NCBI RefSeq assembly: GCF_902459465.1
Contig: NC_047078.1
Coordinates: 902,191-966,190 of the forward strand
Source of the DNA: Asterias rubens
Lineage: Eukaryota; Echinodermata; Asteroidea; Forcipulatida; Asteriidae
Reading direction: 5' to 3'
Length of the DNA stretch: 64,000 bases
Under the pieces are notes generated by a model. The model had not been told where the DNA came from. It saw only the letters and a list, made by a program, of their open reading frames with translations, and did not search any database. Shown here in pieces: positions 42,905 to 56,800 of this stretch (position 1 is the stretch's first letter; each line of letters starts with the position of its first letter). The translations under genes were made by a program, and so were the position numbers.

Positions 42905-43064
42905 TGTGGCAGTTTCAACTTTCCGCCATGTTCAGTTTTCCGAATGACCAAATACGGTAACATTACGTCATACGACGCCTGCGCACAGCAAGCAAAAGTA
43001 GTCAATTGTTAGTGCTGTACTGAGTCCCGGAAAACTGAACACGGAGGAAGACTGAAACTGCCAC
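42905..43064. repeat. Foldback element
   Basis: GTGGCAGTTTCAACTTTCCG against AGACTGAAACTGCCAC, and GTTCAGTTTTCCG against CGGAAAACTGAAC. Confidence 0.8.
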
Positions 43065-43448
43065 ACCCTCGTAAAAACATAGCTTGCGACTGGAATGTTC
43101 ACTTTTTTAACTTCAATGTGATGTTAGTTAAAGTCTTTTTATGTGTGAAAAGGGAAGTTTTAAATTTACCAGCGTTGGCCTCGCGTGCTCTAAAGGATAA
43201 CTGACTGACGGAACTAATGAACAACATAACTTTAAGGTTTACATAATGGGTTATCAAAAGACTGAGTAAAAATATATCAACATTTGCAAAATATTTTCAA
43301 ATGATAAAATTAAAAAACATTTTTCTTACCAAATAGTTTTTGCAATGCTGGAGGGATAGTTAAAGTTGTAAAGAGACCTAGACGTGGCATGCACTACTCC
43401 AAAGACAAGTCTGCTTATTTTGTTATTGTTAACCTTCACAACAATTCC

Positions 43449-43630
43449 AGGGTCCTATTCAAAGAGCTGCTGAACCACAAAAAGCAGCTAAGCACAAAAT
43501 CAAATATGCTTAGAGGGAAAAGGCTATCAGCCAAAAAACTATGCAATATATACACCACTTGTGACCGGTTTCCTGCTAATGGGTGCTAAGCAACATTTTC
43601 TGCTTAAGCAGCTCTATGAAATTTGAACCC
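43449..43630. repeat. Family B foldback
   Basis: GGGTCCTATTCAAAGAGCTG to AGCAGCTCTATGAAATTTG. Confidence 0.75.
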
Positions 43631-43639
43631 TACTAACAA

Positions 43640-44260
43640 GATGATCTCGCAAAACTTAATTTTCGCAATAAATTTATCTTCGTTATCTTTCCATGATGGT
43701 TTATCTCGCCTGCCATGACAACTTACTGAAGCTAAGAAGTTGACTTGTCATGACACTTACTAAACCTAAGATGCTACATGTCATGTTAATTTATCTTGAA
43801 AGACGATCTAATGAAACTAAGAAGTAAAATTGTCATGTTAATTTATCTCGCTCCAGGTGACTTACTGGACCTACGACGTCATGATAATTGATCTCACAAA
43901 GACAATTTAATAAAACTTATAAGTCACCTTGCTCTGTTAATTTATCTTGAAAGACGATCTAATATACCTAAGAAGTCGACAAGACATGTTAATTTATCTC
44001 ACTCAAAATGACTTAAGAAATCAACCTGCAGTGTTTATTGCAAAGACGACTTACTAAACCTAAGATGTCACATTGTCACTATACTTTATCTCATTGAAGG
44101 CGACTTATTGAACCTACGACAACTTGTAGTGATCATTTCTTTCGCTCAAGATGTACCCAACACACATCATTGACTTGTCGTGATAATTAATCTCGCTCAA
44201 AATGACTTGCTGAACCCAAGATGATCAACTTATATCGCTAAAAATATTTATTGCAACCAA
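43640..44260. repeat. Degraded tandem array, roughly 55-60-bp units
   Basis: Recurrent words CATGTTAATTTATCTCG, ACTTACTGAACCTAAG and AAGAAGTTGAC, heavily diverged. Contains AATAAA on the minus strand near 44250, a possible poly(A) signal of GLB1L2. Confidence 0.55.
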
Positions 44261-44286
44261 AAAGAGTCTTCATCATCTCGGTTTCT

Positions 44287-44660
44287 TGAAAGGAACACGT
44301 TGTCTTGCCTTGGATTGGTCGATTTGGTCCATGAAAAGCTTTTGAAACTATTGGTTATAAAATGCATATGGTTAGGTTAAGAAAGATGTTTTAAAAGTAG
44401 AATATAATGCCTCAAAATTGCGTGGTTTCCCTAACACGGCACGTCATTTTGTGGAGTCAAGTTTTTGACTCAATAAGAATACCATGTTAGTTCGCAAAGT
44501 TAAAAGGACAACCACGAAATTTTGAGGCATATTTGTGTTGATCATTATAATCTATTTTTAAAACACGTTTCTTAACCTAACCATATGCATTTTATAACGA
44601 ACAGTTTCAAATGCTTTTCATACACCAAATCGACCGATCCAAGGCAACGTGTCCCTTCAA
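44287..44660. repeat. Long inverted-repeat MITE in the 3' flank of GLB1L2
   Basis: Arms of about 100 bases, e.g. ATGCATATGGTTAGGTTAAG against CTTAACCTAACCATATGCAT. A second inner inverted pair contains ATGCCTCAAAATT and AATTTTGAGGCAT. Confidence 0.9.
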
Positions 44661-44734
44661 GTCATCTTTGCGAGAAAAATGAAGTAACATCCCCAGGATC
44701 TGACGTTGTTCTGTAGATCGATTCAGTTTGCTCT

Positions 44735-44842
44735 TCATTGTGGTATATCTTCATCATTCGTTACGTGAACTACTTCACCCAAGCTATGCTTGTCCGTCAG
44801 GGTGATTTTATCGCTGCCGTGATGAAGCTCAAAAATAATAAT
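44735..44842 (-). CDS. GLB1L2: GLB1L2 exon 19: C-terminus
   Basis: 35 codons ([20 protein letters not shown]...DEDIPQ) plus [11 protein letters not shown] continues the last strand after KNE. Confidence 0.9.
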   Translation of the reverse strand: MIIFELHHGSDKITLTDKHSLGEVVHVTNDEDIPQ

Positions 44843-47800
44843 CTGAAAACATACGAGGAAATGTGATCGTAGTGATAAATAAACATTATAAGATAGTCCG
44901 AAAAAGGATATTGACTGAAAAAAGAAGACTGACAACATTAGAGCTACAATCAAGGTCTGGCCCAATTTCATAGCGCTGCTTAACGGTAAGCAAATTTGTG
45001 CACTTACTGTAGCAACAAAAATTGCTAAGGCGCAAGCGTTTTTTCACAGGTTAGCAGAAAAACTGGGTGGCCATATGGCACATTCACCGTGATTTACATT
45101 GTGACGCCAATTATTTTCATGCGGTAAGCACCAGAAGGTTAGTATACCTTTTCGTGTGCTTACGGTTAGCAGCGCTATGAAATGGAAATCGCACAGTAAG
45201 CACAAAATCGGCCGCTAAGCAGCTCTATGAAATAGGGCCCATATCTCTAAGGGGCTTCCGATTTTCAACTCATGATTATAATCCAACACATTCAATGTTT
45301 GTATAGTATAATGGTATTTGTTTACATGATCTTTCCATCAAGGGAAATCAGCAAACTTTCACAAGGGGATATAAACACCAAGCTGGCAACAAGCAATCTC
45401 TCTCATACAAATATTGGTTTAAAGGGTGTATGTAACTTTTGTATGACAAAAAAAACAATGTCCACAGATTTACACCAAACTTACACAGTTTGAAGATAAT
45501 GATAGTAGAAAGCTTCCCTGAAAATATTACGTGCTGAGGTGCTGTAGTTTTTGGGAAATGAGTAAAACAATGTCATGAAAATAATTTTTGTCTTATGAGA
45601 CGAAAATTATTTTAAGCATTTACAAACGTATTTTCATGACATTGTTTTACTCATTTCTCAAAAACTGCAGCACCTCAGGAAGTAATATTTGAAGAGAAGC
45701 TTTCCACTATCATTATCTTCAAACCCTGTAAGTTTAATGAAAATCTACGGACATTTTGAAAAGGTACCCAAATCCTTCAACGTCAATGATTCTGAATTGC
45801 ACAAATCACAAAATTTTGATTCAATAACTAGACAACACCACTTATTTTTGTCAATTGAAATCAGTGGTTAGCTTGGTTGGAATTGAACCCACAACCTTAT
45901 GAGTGCAAGACCCGCAGTCTAACCACTGGACCACGGTGGGCCCAATTTCATGGCTCTTCTTACCGCCGAATTCTGCGCTTACGATCACGATTCCCCGCTT
46001 ACGGGCAAGCGCCGAATTTCTGCGCTAGCCTTGTAAGCGTATAATGCCTAGTAAGGTGAAGTACGCATGCACAGAAGCCAACATTCGCCACTAACCCGTG
46101 AAATACGCTTGCCGTAAGCACAGAATTCCCCGTTTCCACAAGCGCCGATTCTGTGCTTACGGTAAGCAGAGCCATGAAATTAGGCCCTGGTGTAATATTT
46201 AATTATAACTCTTACCTCATTTTTCCCATTTTTTAGAAGGGGACCAGGCAAATAATACCTCGTAGTTGGACCAATGTTCCAATAACGACCAAGATTAAAA
46301 CCATTGATGAAAATAACACCTTTTTCCCATCCCTGTAGAAAAGTAAACAAAAACAACAACAAAACATTGACAATCAGAAAGTGTTATTTAGACTGGTCTT
46401 CAAGACATTTATCTGCCTACTGCTACTTAATGCTATTTTTCAATACTCCATAGTTACTTGTACTTGTCGTTATTTCTCATCGAAGTTTAGAAATAAATGT
46501 TGTTATTTCTCAACGAGGTTTGGAAATAAATGTAAATATGAATTGAAATGAATTGAATAGACTGGTTCAGACACAAATTAAGCAAATGTTTTTTAACACT
46601 AACAAACAAAAAACAAAAACAAATATGTTCAAAAACTACAACTTTATCGACAACCGCTTTTAAAGGGAAGGTACACGTTTAGTAATTGTCAAAGACCAGT
46701 CTCCTCACTTGATGTATCCCAACATAAGCATAAAATAACCTGCCTGTGAAATTTGAGCTAAATTGGTCATCAAAGTTGCGAGAAAATGATGAGAGAAAAA
46801 ACACCCTTGTTAGACGAATTTGTGTGCTTTCAGATAGGACTAGAAGTCTTTTATTATTTTAGTGAGAAATTGCCTCTTTCTCAAAAACTACGTTATTTCA
46901 GAGGGAGTCGTTTCCCACAATATTTTATACTATCAACAGCTCTCCAATGCTCGTTACCAAGTAAGTTTTTAAGTTAATATTTTAAGCGTGTACCTTCCCT
47001 TTAAGTGATTTATTTGATATAATGGAGGTTATTTACCGTCATATCCACAAATGTGTCTTTAGGCGTCTTGTCGTTAATTTCTAGCACACCTTTGTAGAGT
47101 GCTGGTCTTTTCACATCGACTGTAAATTCCTTCCAGTTAGAGGAGGAAGAAACACTGACAGGGAGAAAAAAGAATCAAGACGGATTTATTAAAAAATAAT
47201 TCTAGTAATAATAAAGACTTGTAGTGCACACATATCCATCTGGCTGTGTGTTTTAAAAAGGCGCAGTAACCAAAACAAAAGAAAACAGACACAACCAAAC
47301 TAGTCCTTGGAAACCTGTGATATAAGATTAGTTTTGAGAAGAGATTTCAATTTGTGGTACAGAGACAAGATCTAACAATAAGTGGTAGAGAGTTCCAGAT
47401 GTTTGGCACAGCTGTAAAAAAAAAGACCCAACACCCTGGTGTCAAGGCTTATGTTCATTGAGAAGAAGCATGGTACTGGATTGAAGATTCCTTGACGGAG
47501 TGTAAACTTGCAAACACCAGAGAAAAGTTGAAGGAAGCAAAAGCCAGGACGACTCAGGCCCACTCAGATAGTTGGATCAAGTCAGAGTTAGTTGCTATGG
47601 CTATGGCTAGATTTCCGTGTCATCATGCGTTGAAGGTATAGGATGTCTTTAGCAACACCCTTACAAACAGTTGTAGCCGTAGCTAGACGGCTATGGCTAG
47701 ATTTCCGTGTCATCATGCGTTGAAGGTATAGAATGTCCTTAGCAACACCCTTACAAACAGTTGTAGCCGTAGCTAGACGGCTATGGCTAGATTTCAGTGT

Positions 47801-50800
47801 CATCATGCGTTGAAGGTATAGGATGCCCTTAGCAACACCCTTACAAACAGTTGTAGCCGTAACCATAGCCGCAATTCGGATACAGCCTTCCTCAATTAAG
47901 CAAGCAGCATAGCCAAAGAAAGATCAAAACATACTTACGCCTCCAAAAAGGGCTTTTTGAATTCAAAAGGAAACATGTCCCAGTTTGTCTGCGGCTTGCC
48001 ATCAACTTGTACACCTCCCAATATTCCTGCAAGTTGACAGACAAACTTATAAGAGAATATTCATTCTTAAAAAGTATGACGGGTGCACCCCACTAAATAT
48101 TATAATATCGGACTGGAATTACTTTTGGTAAACTATTCAAAGCCATTGAGAGCTGTGTAAACCAGTTTTGTACTCTGAGAAAAACATCTGGAGAGACATA
48201 GGCATGGTTTAAAAAAAAAGAACTTGAGAATATGGACAAAAAACAAACCTTTTCTTTCGTGGTCTAAGATGTCACCGTAATTAACCCGACCCATGTTCTC
48301 AACGAAGAGTTCCAGCACATTCTGACCGTCTTCACCGCCCTAGGAAAACAAGACCAAATCAACTTAATTCTTGTCAAAACGTTCAGGGGAAAAAATCTTT
48401 AAAATATTTGCCTTTTCTCAAGAAAATCTCAATTTATTATTTGTGTTTTGCACAAAGACAGATGTGTGTAAAGCACTGAATACTACTGTATGTACTTTCC
48501 CTAGTCCTGTAAAAAACAACAAATCTACAGGCAAATTATTTGGGTTGGATTCGAACCCACAACCTTTTAGATCTGGGCCAAATTTCAAGAGAGCACTGAG
48601 TATACTGTGTTTACCACACATGAGGGTCAGCGAAAAACACAAAATAGCAAATTTCTTAGGCCGTGAAAAGAAATACTCACCGTTAATGCAAGCGTAGTAT
48701 CTTTTTTATCAGTCACTCTTGTCATTACTCCAACGGGTTTAGAATTGAGGAATACCTATTAAAAAAATAGATAAAAAAATCAACTCTTGCTTCAGGTTAT
48801 GTCTTAAAGCCACTGTACTGTTTGGAAATTACTACAAATAAGGGAATAAAAGGGTAGCGATGAGTCCTAAAACTGCAAGCAGGGTCGTGGTCGTGCAATA
48901 AAGGCCCGAGCCGAAGGCAAGGGCTTTTATCGCAGGGCCACAACCCTGCAAGGTTTTAAACGAGTGCGTCACTACTCTTTCATTCCCATTCATAAATGAC
49001 TCTTTGTTAAAAGGCGTAATAAAGTAAGAAACTCTGTAGAACTTATCAGTTTTCCGACATCCTTGAGCTCTGTTCGTGTGTTGCATTTTTATGACTGAGA
49101 CAGTTTTCGGATATGCATTCGTGGGCGTAGTATGCATCCTCGTATTCATGGGCTAAAATGGCAAGGCGAGATCGATCACCCCTTGGAACGAGGTTGTGGG
49201 CTAACCCGCACAAACGTATTCGAAAACAACCGGTTATAATCAGCTCCAGCTGGTCATTATCAACGGTTTATACACCCCCAGGTGACCCGCACTCCACCAA
49301 TATGAGAATCGAAACTGTCTGAGGTATTATGAATGTGTATTAGCAAAAAAACCTTACTTCGTAACGAGCAGCGGAGAGCTGTTGATAGTATAAAACATTG
49401 GGAGAAACAGCTCCCTCTGAAGTGACCAGTTTTTGAGATAGAGGTAATTTCTCACTCAAATATTTGACGAGAAAGACTTAAGACCTGGAGCCTTTCTAAG
49501 ACATCTGAAAGCACACAAAATTATGCAAAAAGGGTGTTTTTTTCTGTCAGTATTCTCTTGCAACTTTGATCTTTCACAGGTTTGTTATTTTAGGCATGTT
49601 GGGTTACACCAAGTGAGAATATTGGTCTTTGACAATGACCACAGGTGTCCAGTGCCTCTAAAACTATCTAATCATCCACCATTATTTAGTTTTGCGTAGT
49701 AAGACGCCATCCGGTGTCAAGTGATTCAATAATCCCTCATGTGATGTTAGCTGTTTCCCCCCTCTATCTACCTGAGCTCTGTCGTGCGGTGGGTGATTCA
49801 GATGAAGCGTCTCAGGTTTGTGATCGATGTTCGTACGATAAAGAAGAAAACCGTAACCCTGGCCTCCATTTTGGTTGATGGGCAACTTCTCCATGGCAAC
49901 AGGATTCTCCGTAGTGATTGGTTTCTATAAAGGAAAGGAGAAAAAAAAGAAAAAAAGAAGTAGCCATTTTAAAAAATTATTCACAACTTCATCTTGCAAA
50001 CTAAACAGACATTGTTTGCCAGCATGTACTCTGCGACAGATGTCAATTTATAATAATAATAATAATGGCTTCTCATATAGCAGTCACTGTCAGTGATGCT
50101 CAAGGCCCTTCAACATAATAATAATAAGACTTGTAATGCGCACGTATCCACCCTGCTGGGTGTTCAAGACTGACCTTCCTATCTTTGTGCATCAGGATAA
50201 AGACAGGAACTGATATTGTTAGAATTCAACAGTTGAAATGGGTACCCTACAATGCTAGAGGGATATGTGTGGTACATAGTGCGAAAAAAGTAAAACAAGA
50301 CTAGCAGGTTTGCATGTTGGAAAGACAATTACAGTGTACGTAAGAAATTCGTGGTGAAAATATGTAGATAAATCTCTTTTGCGTGATGGTGGTTCTGAGA
50401 AGAAACGAAGAGCTTTATGTTTTGGGCGGTATAGTCTCTCCGTTGTCCGGACACAGGGAACCAATATAGCAATTTGAGCAAACTTACCCCAATAAATTCT
50501 ATCGCATCGTCCATGGTCATGTAGTGTGTTAGCTTGACGTCACCGTACGCCATTTTACCAATCTGGGTGGGGATGCTTGGCAGGTTGTCTGGAACTACAA
50601 CACACGCAAAGAAGGACAAATTAACAAAAGCAGTATGTGAACCTGCGGCTTCCAGATTAATGTTCCGATGCTCTACCATCTAGCCCTAATGTTCGGTCTC
50701 CCGATTTTATCATTATCTATGTTCCAGGGTGCCAGTCAGAAGCCTTTCAACCTAGGACTGCCACATAAGTATCAAAATCTATCACTGAGACAATTCTTTA

Positions 50801-53800
50801 CTGAACTGAACGAGCTTTATTTATGCGTGACTGAACTTGTAAAACAAAAATAACACTAAACAGAAGCAACCAAGAGAGGGCGCTATATAGAAAAGATACT
50901 TTGCAAGTTACTACACTTTATAATCTTAGCTTCTTGGTAATCAGGTTGGCTCAGTGGTTTCTTTCCCTGTCTTTCACCTCTGTGGACCTCGATTCAAATC
51001 CGGATTCAAATCCCACTTCAGACAACAGCCTTGTTTTGGGTTTGCCTTCCACATCTAAAACTTAACATCTCTTTATTGTTTCCTACCCATCCTGTTTTTG
51101 GCGCTAATTGTGCTGTTGGGTGTGTAGTAAATAAATCAAATGAATAAAAATAAATAAATAAAAATACATCTTACTTGTGCCTTTTGCAGTGTTAGCCTTC
51201 AATGCGTCCTTCACTTTGTAGTATTTTTCAGTCAGATCTCCTGCTTCCGATAACGGTGCATCATAATCTGAGTCCGACAAAAATGGAAAAATAAAAGACA
51301 ATAATAAAACGCTTTTAAGTGGAGGAACAACCAACCTCAATCCCAGTGGTGTCTGAACTTTTTGCAGGATAATTTTCTCTTTTCAAGTATGCCTTGCTCG
51401 ATCCTACGTAACCTCTGGAAGCACGAGTTGGAAATATCCCAATTAGTGGATATTTTCATTCGTCCTGTGGTTGATCCTTTCTGTGCAAGAAACTTCGCAG
51501 AGCTTGCTGTCAAAAGTCTTATAGAATCAACGAGGGTAAGCATTAAACTTGAAGCAATTGTGCCAATACTGCCACAGCTGTACAAAGAAATCTGTGGCAG
51601 CACTTTGTCCCCACTGCTGTACTTTATCCCGACTAGAAGAGGCCGAGGCTTTTGTCGGACCTTATAATAATATTCAATAATAGTATTACAACTTTATAAT
51701 GTGCCCCATAAATACACATGATCAAAGGGGCATAACACATGATAAAATGCACAGAATGGAAGAAAAAGATAAAGAAACAAGACTGGTCACCATGCCATTG
51801 CCCAAACCACAGTATAGGGATATGTCTGTCCCGCCAACAGAGAACTAAAAGTTACTTATAACAATCCAGGCCTGATACTTCATGGAGGCAATGAAGGCCC
51901 CCTGGTCATTGCCTTGGTGCCTTAGAAATGCTCCTGTAGAAATTTACAATTTCCTCATATAGGGTGCCCTTTATCAAGGAGAAAATGCCTTGGTGCCCTT
52001 GCCCTTTCAAAAACAAAGCATACAGGCCTGACAATCTTACCCTGCTTTTTACTATTTCTTAACGTAACTTGTAACATCAGCTGCTTACGTGTACCTTTGT
52101 CCCTCGCCCGGTAAAACATTTGCACCATTCATCCGTTCCGCCAAAAGAGAACTAAAAGTTTTGACCTTACCCAGGTTACTATTTCTTACCGTAACTTGTA
52201 ACATCAGCTGCGTACGTGTACGTTTGTCCCTCGCCCGGTAAAACATTTGCGCCGTTCATGAAACCGAAGTTAGTGCCTCCGTGAAACATGTAGAAGTTGA
52301 TCGAGGCATCCAAATCTAGGATCGTTTTGACCAAGTCAGCAATACCTGAAAACGACATGGAGAAAATCACAGCTTTAGTGACGACACTGCTCTTTTTTTC
52401 ACAGAGCATTCGCAGATACGTAGTTTTAACCAGCCGTTTACGCTAGCGTGTTGTTATGGTATTGCATTATGCACTATTAGGTTTCACCATTCAATGGTTC
52501 TTGCCAGTATTGCAACATGCTAAGTAACGAATCAGCAAAGACTACAAATCCATTTTAGTGTACCAAGTTCGGGCTACACAAAATAATTTAAAAGCAAATA
52601 CACTTTATGTGACGATTTTTTCCCCTCTTTTTTTTGTAGAAATAAAAATAGTTCCAATTCAATTAAAAAGCAGATTCTACTTTCAAGCAAAACTTTTAAA
52701 ACCTGGGCCCTATTTCATAAAGCTGTTGAGCAAAACCACTGCTGGGAAATTTCTATGCTAAGCAAAAACTTTGTTAAAAAAGTATAAACTTAAAGGCACT
52801 GTATGGCCACTATTGGTAATTGTCGAAGACCAGTATTCTCACTTGGTGTATCTCAACATATGCACAAAATAACAAACCTGTGAAAATTTGAACTCAAAAA
52901 GTTGCGAGATAATAATGGAAGAAAAAACACCCTTGTCACACGAAGTTGTGTGCTTTCAGATGCTTGACTTCGTGACCTCAAAATCTAATTCTGAGGCCTT
53001 GAATGGAAAACTACTTCTTTCTTGAAACTATGTTACTTCAGAGGGAGCCGCTTCTCACAATGTTTTATACTATCAACAGCTCTCTATTGCTTGTTACCAA
53101 GTAAGTTTTTATGCTAACAATTATTTTGAGTAATTACCAATACTGTCCACTGCCTTTAGTGGAATTTTGGCTGGTAACCACTTTCTGCTAAGCAATATTT
53201 GACTGTGCTTAGCATGTTTTTGATCTTACCGCTAGAGCTGAAGACATGATGCTTCTCCCCCCAGTGGTCAAACCATCCTGACCAGAACTCCATCACCATC
53301 AACGGTTTGTCCGAACCCTGGAATATAAGCAGGAAAGAAAATATATTTCATAGATGTTAGGATCATGTCACACAAGGACATTTACAGGCAATCTCTATGA
53401 AGAGAATCCATTCATCTTCTTCTTGGAGATTGCCTGGAAATGGCTGCCTGTAGAAGTTGCCTCGTTTGACTAGGCCCTTAAATTTGCATCGGGATAAAGA
53501 ATATCATTTGTGTTTATGCCCACATGGCGATGTGTCATGCACTGTATACTCAGTACGTTCCCTGCCTTTCACCTCTGTGGACCCCAGTTCACATCCCCAT
53601 AGAAAAGTTGTTACAAATTATTATTATTAATTAAAATGTTCATATTTTTTTTAAATTTCACCTGAATTTCTTTCACTTCTTGAAAGTGTCTTTCAGCATC
53701 GACTTGGAAATTTGCCGTCACCAGAACTGGAATGAAAGAAAAACAAAGTTATTTAGTGAAAACAGTGTGTAAGTAGGTCTGATCTCGCCATCACTTGACT

Positions 53801-56800
53801 AATTGTATGCATCCAACATATGACCTTTGACATCTGACCTAAACTAGAAGAGATATGATTTGAATCTTACCATCAGGCAGATGTCCGTTTTTCATTGCCG
53901 TTCTGCTATTATCAGACGTCAGAAACATTTCCTTGAGGTTACGCTTCTCCATGGCCTGAAAATAAAAACAGAAGACCCGAGTGGAGAATAATAACTGGTC
54001 AAGCAGTAGGAAGGTTGACTGTGTACTGTGTAGATGTACTCCGAACATGATATCTTATTGCAGGCTGGCATAGCTTACATGGCTTATACATCAATTCACA
54101 ATAATGCCGTGTTCACAATAATGTCGCTCGAGTCGTTGTCCAAGCCAGAAAATACGATCACATTTCACCAGTCCTAAGACGCTAACATTGGATCACCTTC
54201 GAAACCTGCCTCCTTGTGTTCAAAGTTCTGCATGGACAAGCCCCACAGTATCTTTGTGAACTCATCTTCACTAAGCACAGCAGTCGTGCTCTATGGTCTG
54301 CTGAATCTCACTTGCTGGTAGAGCCAAGGTCTAGAACAATTTGTTACGGAGACCGTGCTTTCGCCAAAGCTGCTCCTGCCCTTTGGAATAAGCTCCCAGT
54401 CTCACTTCGCCAAACAACATCTCTCAACAACTTTAAGAGGGAACTGAAAACACACTTGTTCACTTAGACTTTCATTGGGTTTCATTATGTTTTGTTTATT
54501 CTTCATTTTCTATTGTATAATGTTTTCATTTTGTGTAGGCGCCTTGATCAGTTTTCTGGAAAAGTGCGCATTATAAATCCATATTATTATTATTATTATT
54601 ATTAATTGAAAACCACAGTGGTTGAAATTGAAAGGTCAGACAGTAGGAGGGTTAACTGTGTACTTTGTAAATGCATTCCCCACATGATATCTTATTGCAG
54701 GCTGGCATAGTTTATTTATTATTCAAAACCACAGCGGGTGATAATGAATGGTAAAACAGTAGGAGGGTTGACTATGTACTTTTACCTACCTCTTTGATGA
54801 AAGTCATGTACTGTTTGTCGCTGCCGTAAGACCCATACTCATTCTCAACTTGAAATGCTATAATTGGTCCTCCGCGATAATGCTAATAGACATAGAGACA
54901 AAACAACAATTATTTAGAGTTCTCCTTGTCCACAAATAGTGAAGAACTGTACAACAGCTGTCAACAGCTATACTAATAATCCTACTGTTATTAGATATGT
55001 GGGGCAAACTTGGCCTTATAGAATGTCTGGCATACATCATGACAGTTTTACAGAGGAGCTGATCAAAATATTGATGTACAGCATCAACAAATGGTGTACA
55101 AATGGAGCAAAGCCACCTAATAACAATAATAATAATAATATTGAAGTCTTATATAGCGCACGTATCAACAAAACAAGGTACTCAAGGCACTGAGTATATA
55201 CAAACTTTCAGAAAGATAGGTTATTGCAGTGATGAATTCTGAGACCCACTTATGTAGCACTTATAAGGGTTTGCAAAGTGCAGCCACAGCCAGGAACACC
55301 GGGGCGAACCCCTTCTCTTTTCGATAAGTGCACTGGATTCTTTTACATGCGTTTCACAACACATGGGACCAACAGCTTTACGTCCCATCCAAAGGACGAA
55401 GCAATGGTTAAGTGTCTTGCTCAAGGACACAAGTGTCACGGCTGGGGATTCGAACCCACACTCTGCTGATCAGAAACACCAGAGTTTGAATTCGGTGCTC
55501 TTAACCGCTCGGCCACGACACTTCCATAGAAAGCCTGGCTTACAGCCATGGCAGTAAGAGGAGCTGATCAAAGTAAATACTTTAATCAACTAGTTGATTA
55601 AAGTATTTATCCACAAAATCAATGAATAGAGATACAAGAATGTGAACCTGGCCTTTTAGATTGCCTGCAGCCGATTTCACGAAACTGTACGCAATCTGCG
55701 TAAGTCCACTTGCGCACATTTATGGCGCAACTTAAGCCATAAACGTTGCGCAAGTGGACTTACGCAGTTGCGTAAAGTTTCGTGAAATCAGCTGCGGGCA
55801 TACAGCCATGGTGTAGTTGATTAAAGTAAATACTAGTTGATTAAAGTATTTATCCTCAACATCAACAAATAGTGGATACGTGGAGCAAACCAAGCCTTAT
55901 CAAATGACTGGCTTACAGTCATGGCAAGTTATTTTACCTGAAGTCCCGCAACAAGAGGGAGCAGTTGATCAAAGTATTTATCCACAGCGTCAACAAAAAG
56001 AGGATACATGGAGCGCAGCTTCATCTCATCGTAGCTTAGGAGCCAACTGCAAACCAGAACAAAGAAACAAATGAATTCAAGACGCCAATCAGTTATTACG
56101 ACCAAACAAAAAGAGTCAGCAAACTAACATTTTGGACAAATTCGTTTGTTATAAAGATGTATCACTCTAGAAGAAGATCTGAGAACTCGGGAATCACTCA
56201 CCCTTAAATTTTGTTTGTTCTTACAGGCAGTGACTCTTCAGAAAAACCAACAATAAAATATATACAACTGAAATTACTTAATTGCCAGCAACAACACAAC
56301 AAAGAAATAAAAATATGATAAATCACAAAAGGAGAAGAAATCTTTCAATCTTTTAATACGGCTTCCAATGGCAATATACTATTTATTTCTTACTTGTAAA
56401 CTATTTTTGTATGTTAAAGACAGTGGACACTATTGGTAATTGTCAAAGACTAGTCTTCACAATTGGTGTATCTCAACATATGCATAAAATAACAAACCTG
56501 TGCAAATTTGAGCTCAATCGGTCTTCGAACTTGCGAGATAATAATGAAAGAAAAAAACACCTATGTCATACAAAGTTGTGTGCTTTTTGATGCTTTATTT
56601 CGAGACCTCAAATTCTAAACTTGAGGTCTCGAAATCAAATTCGTGAAAAATTACTTCTTTCTCGAAAACTATGTCACTTCAGAGGGAGCTGTTTCTCACA
56701 ATGTTTTATACTATCAACCTATCCCCATTACTCGTAATCAAGAAAGGTTTTATGATGATAATTATTTTGAGTAATTACCAATAGTGTCCACTGCCTTTAA

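Larger units (their letters stand above)
55030..55885 (-). pseudogene. About three decayed partial copies of GLB1L2 exon 5
   Basis: Minus-strand copies near 55885-55815, 55640-55570 and 55100-55030 share with exon 5 the words TTTGTTGAYGCTGT, GGATAAATACTTTRATCA and the following intron start (GCCATGRCTGTAAGCCAG). All lack intact reading frames. Confidence 0.75.
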
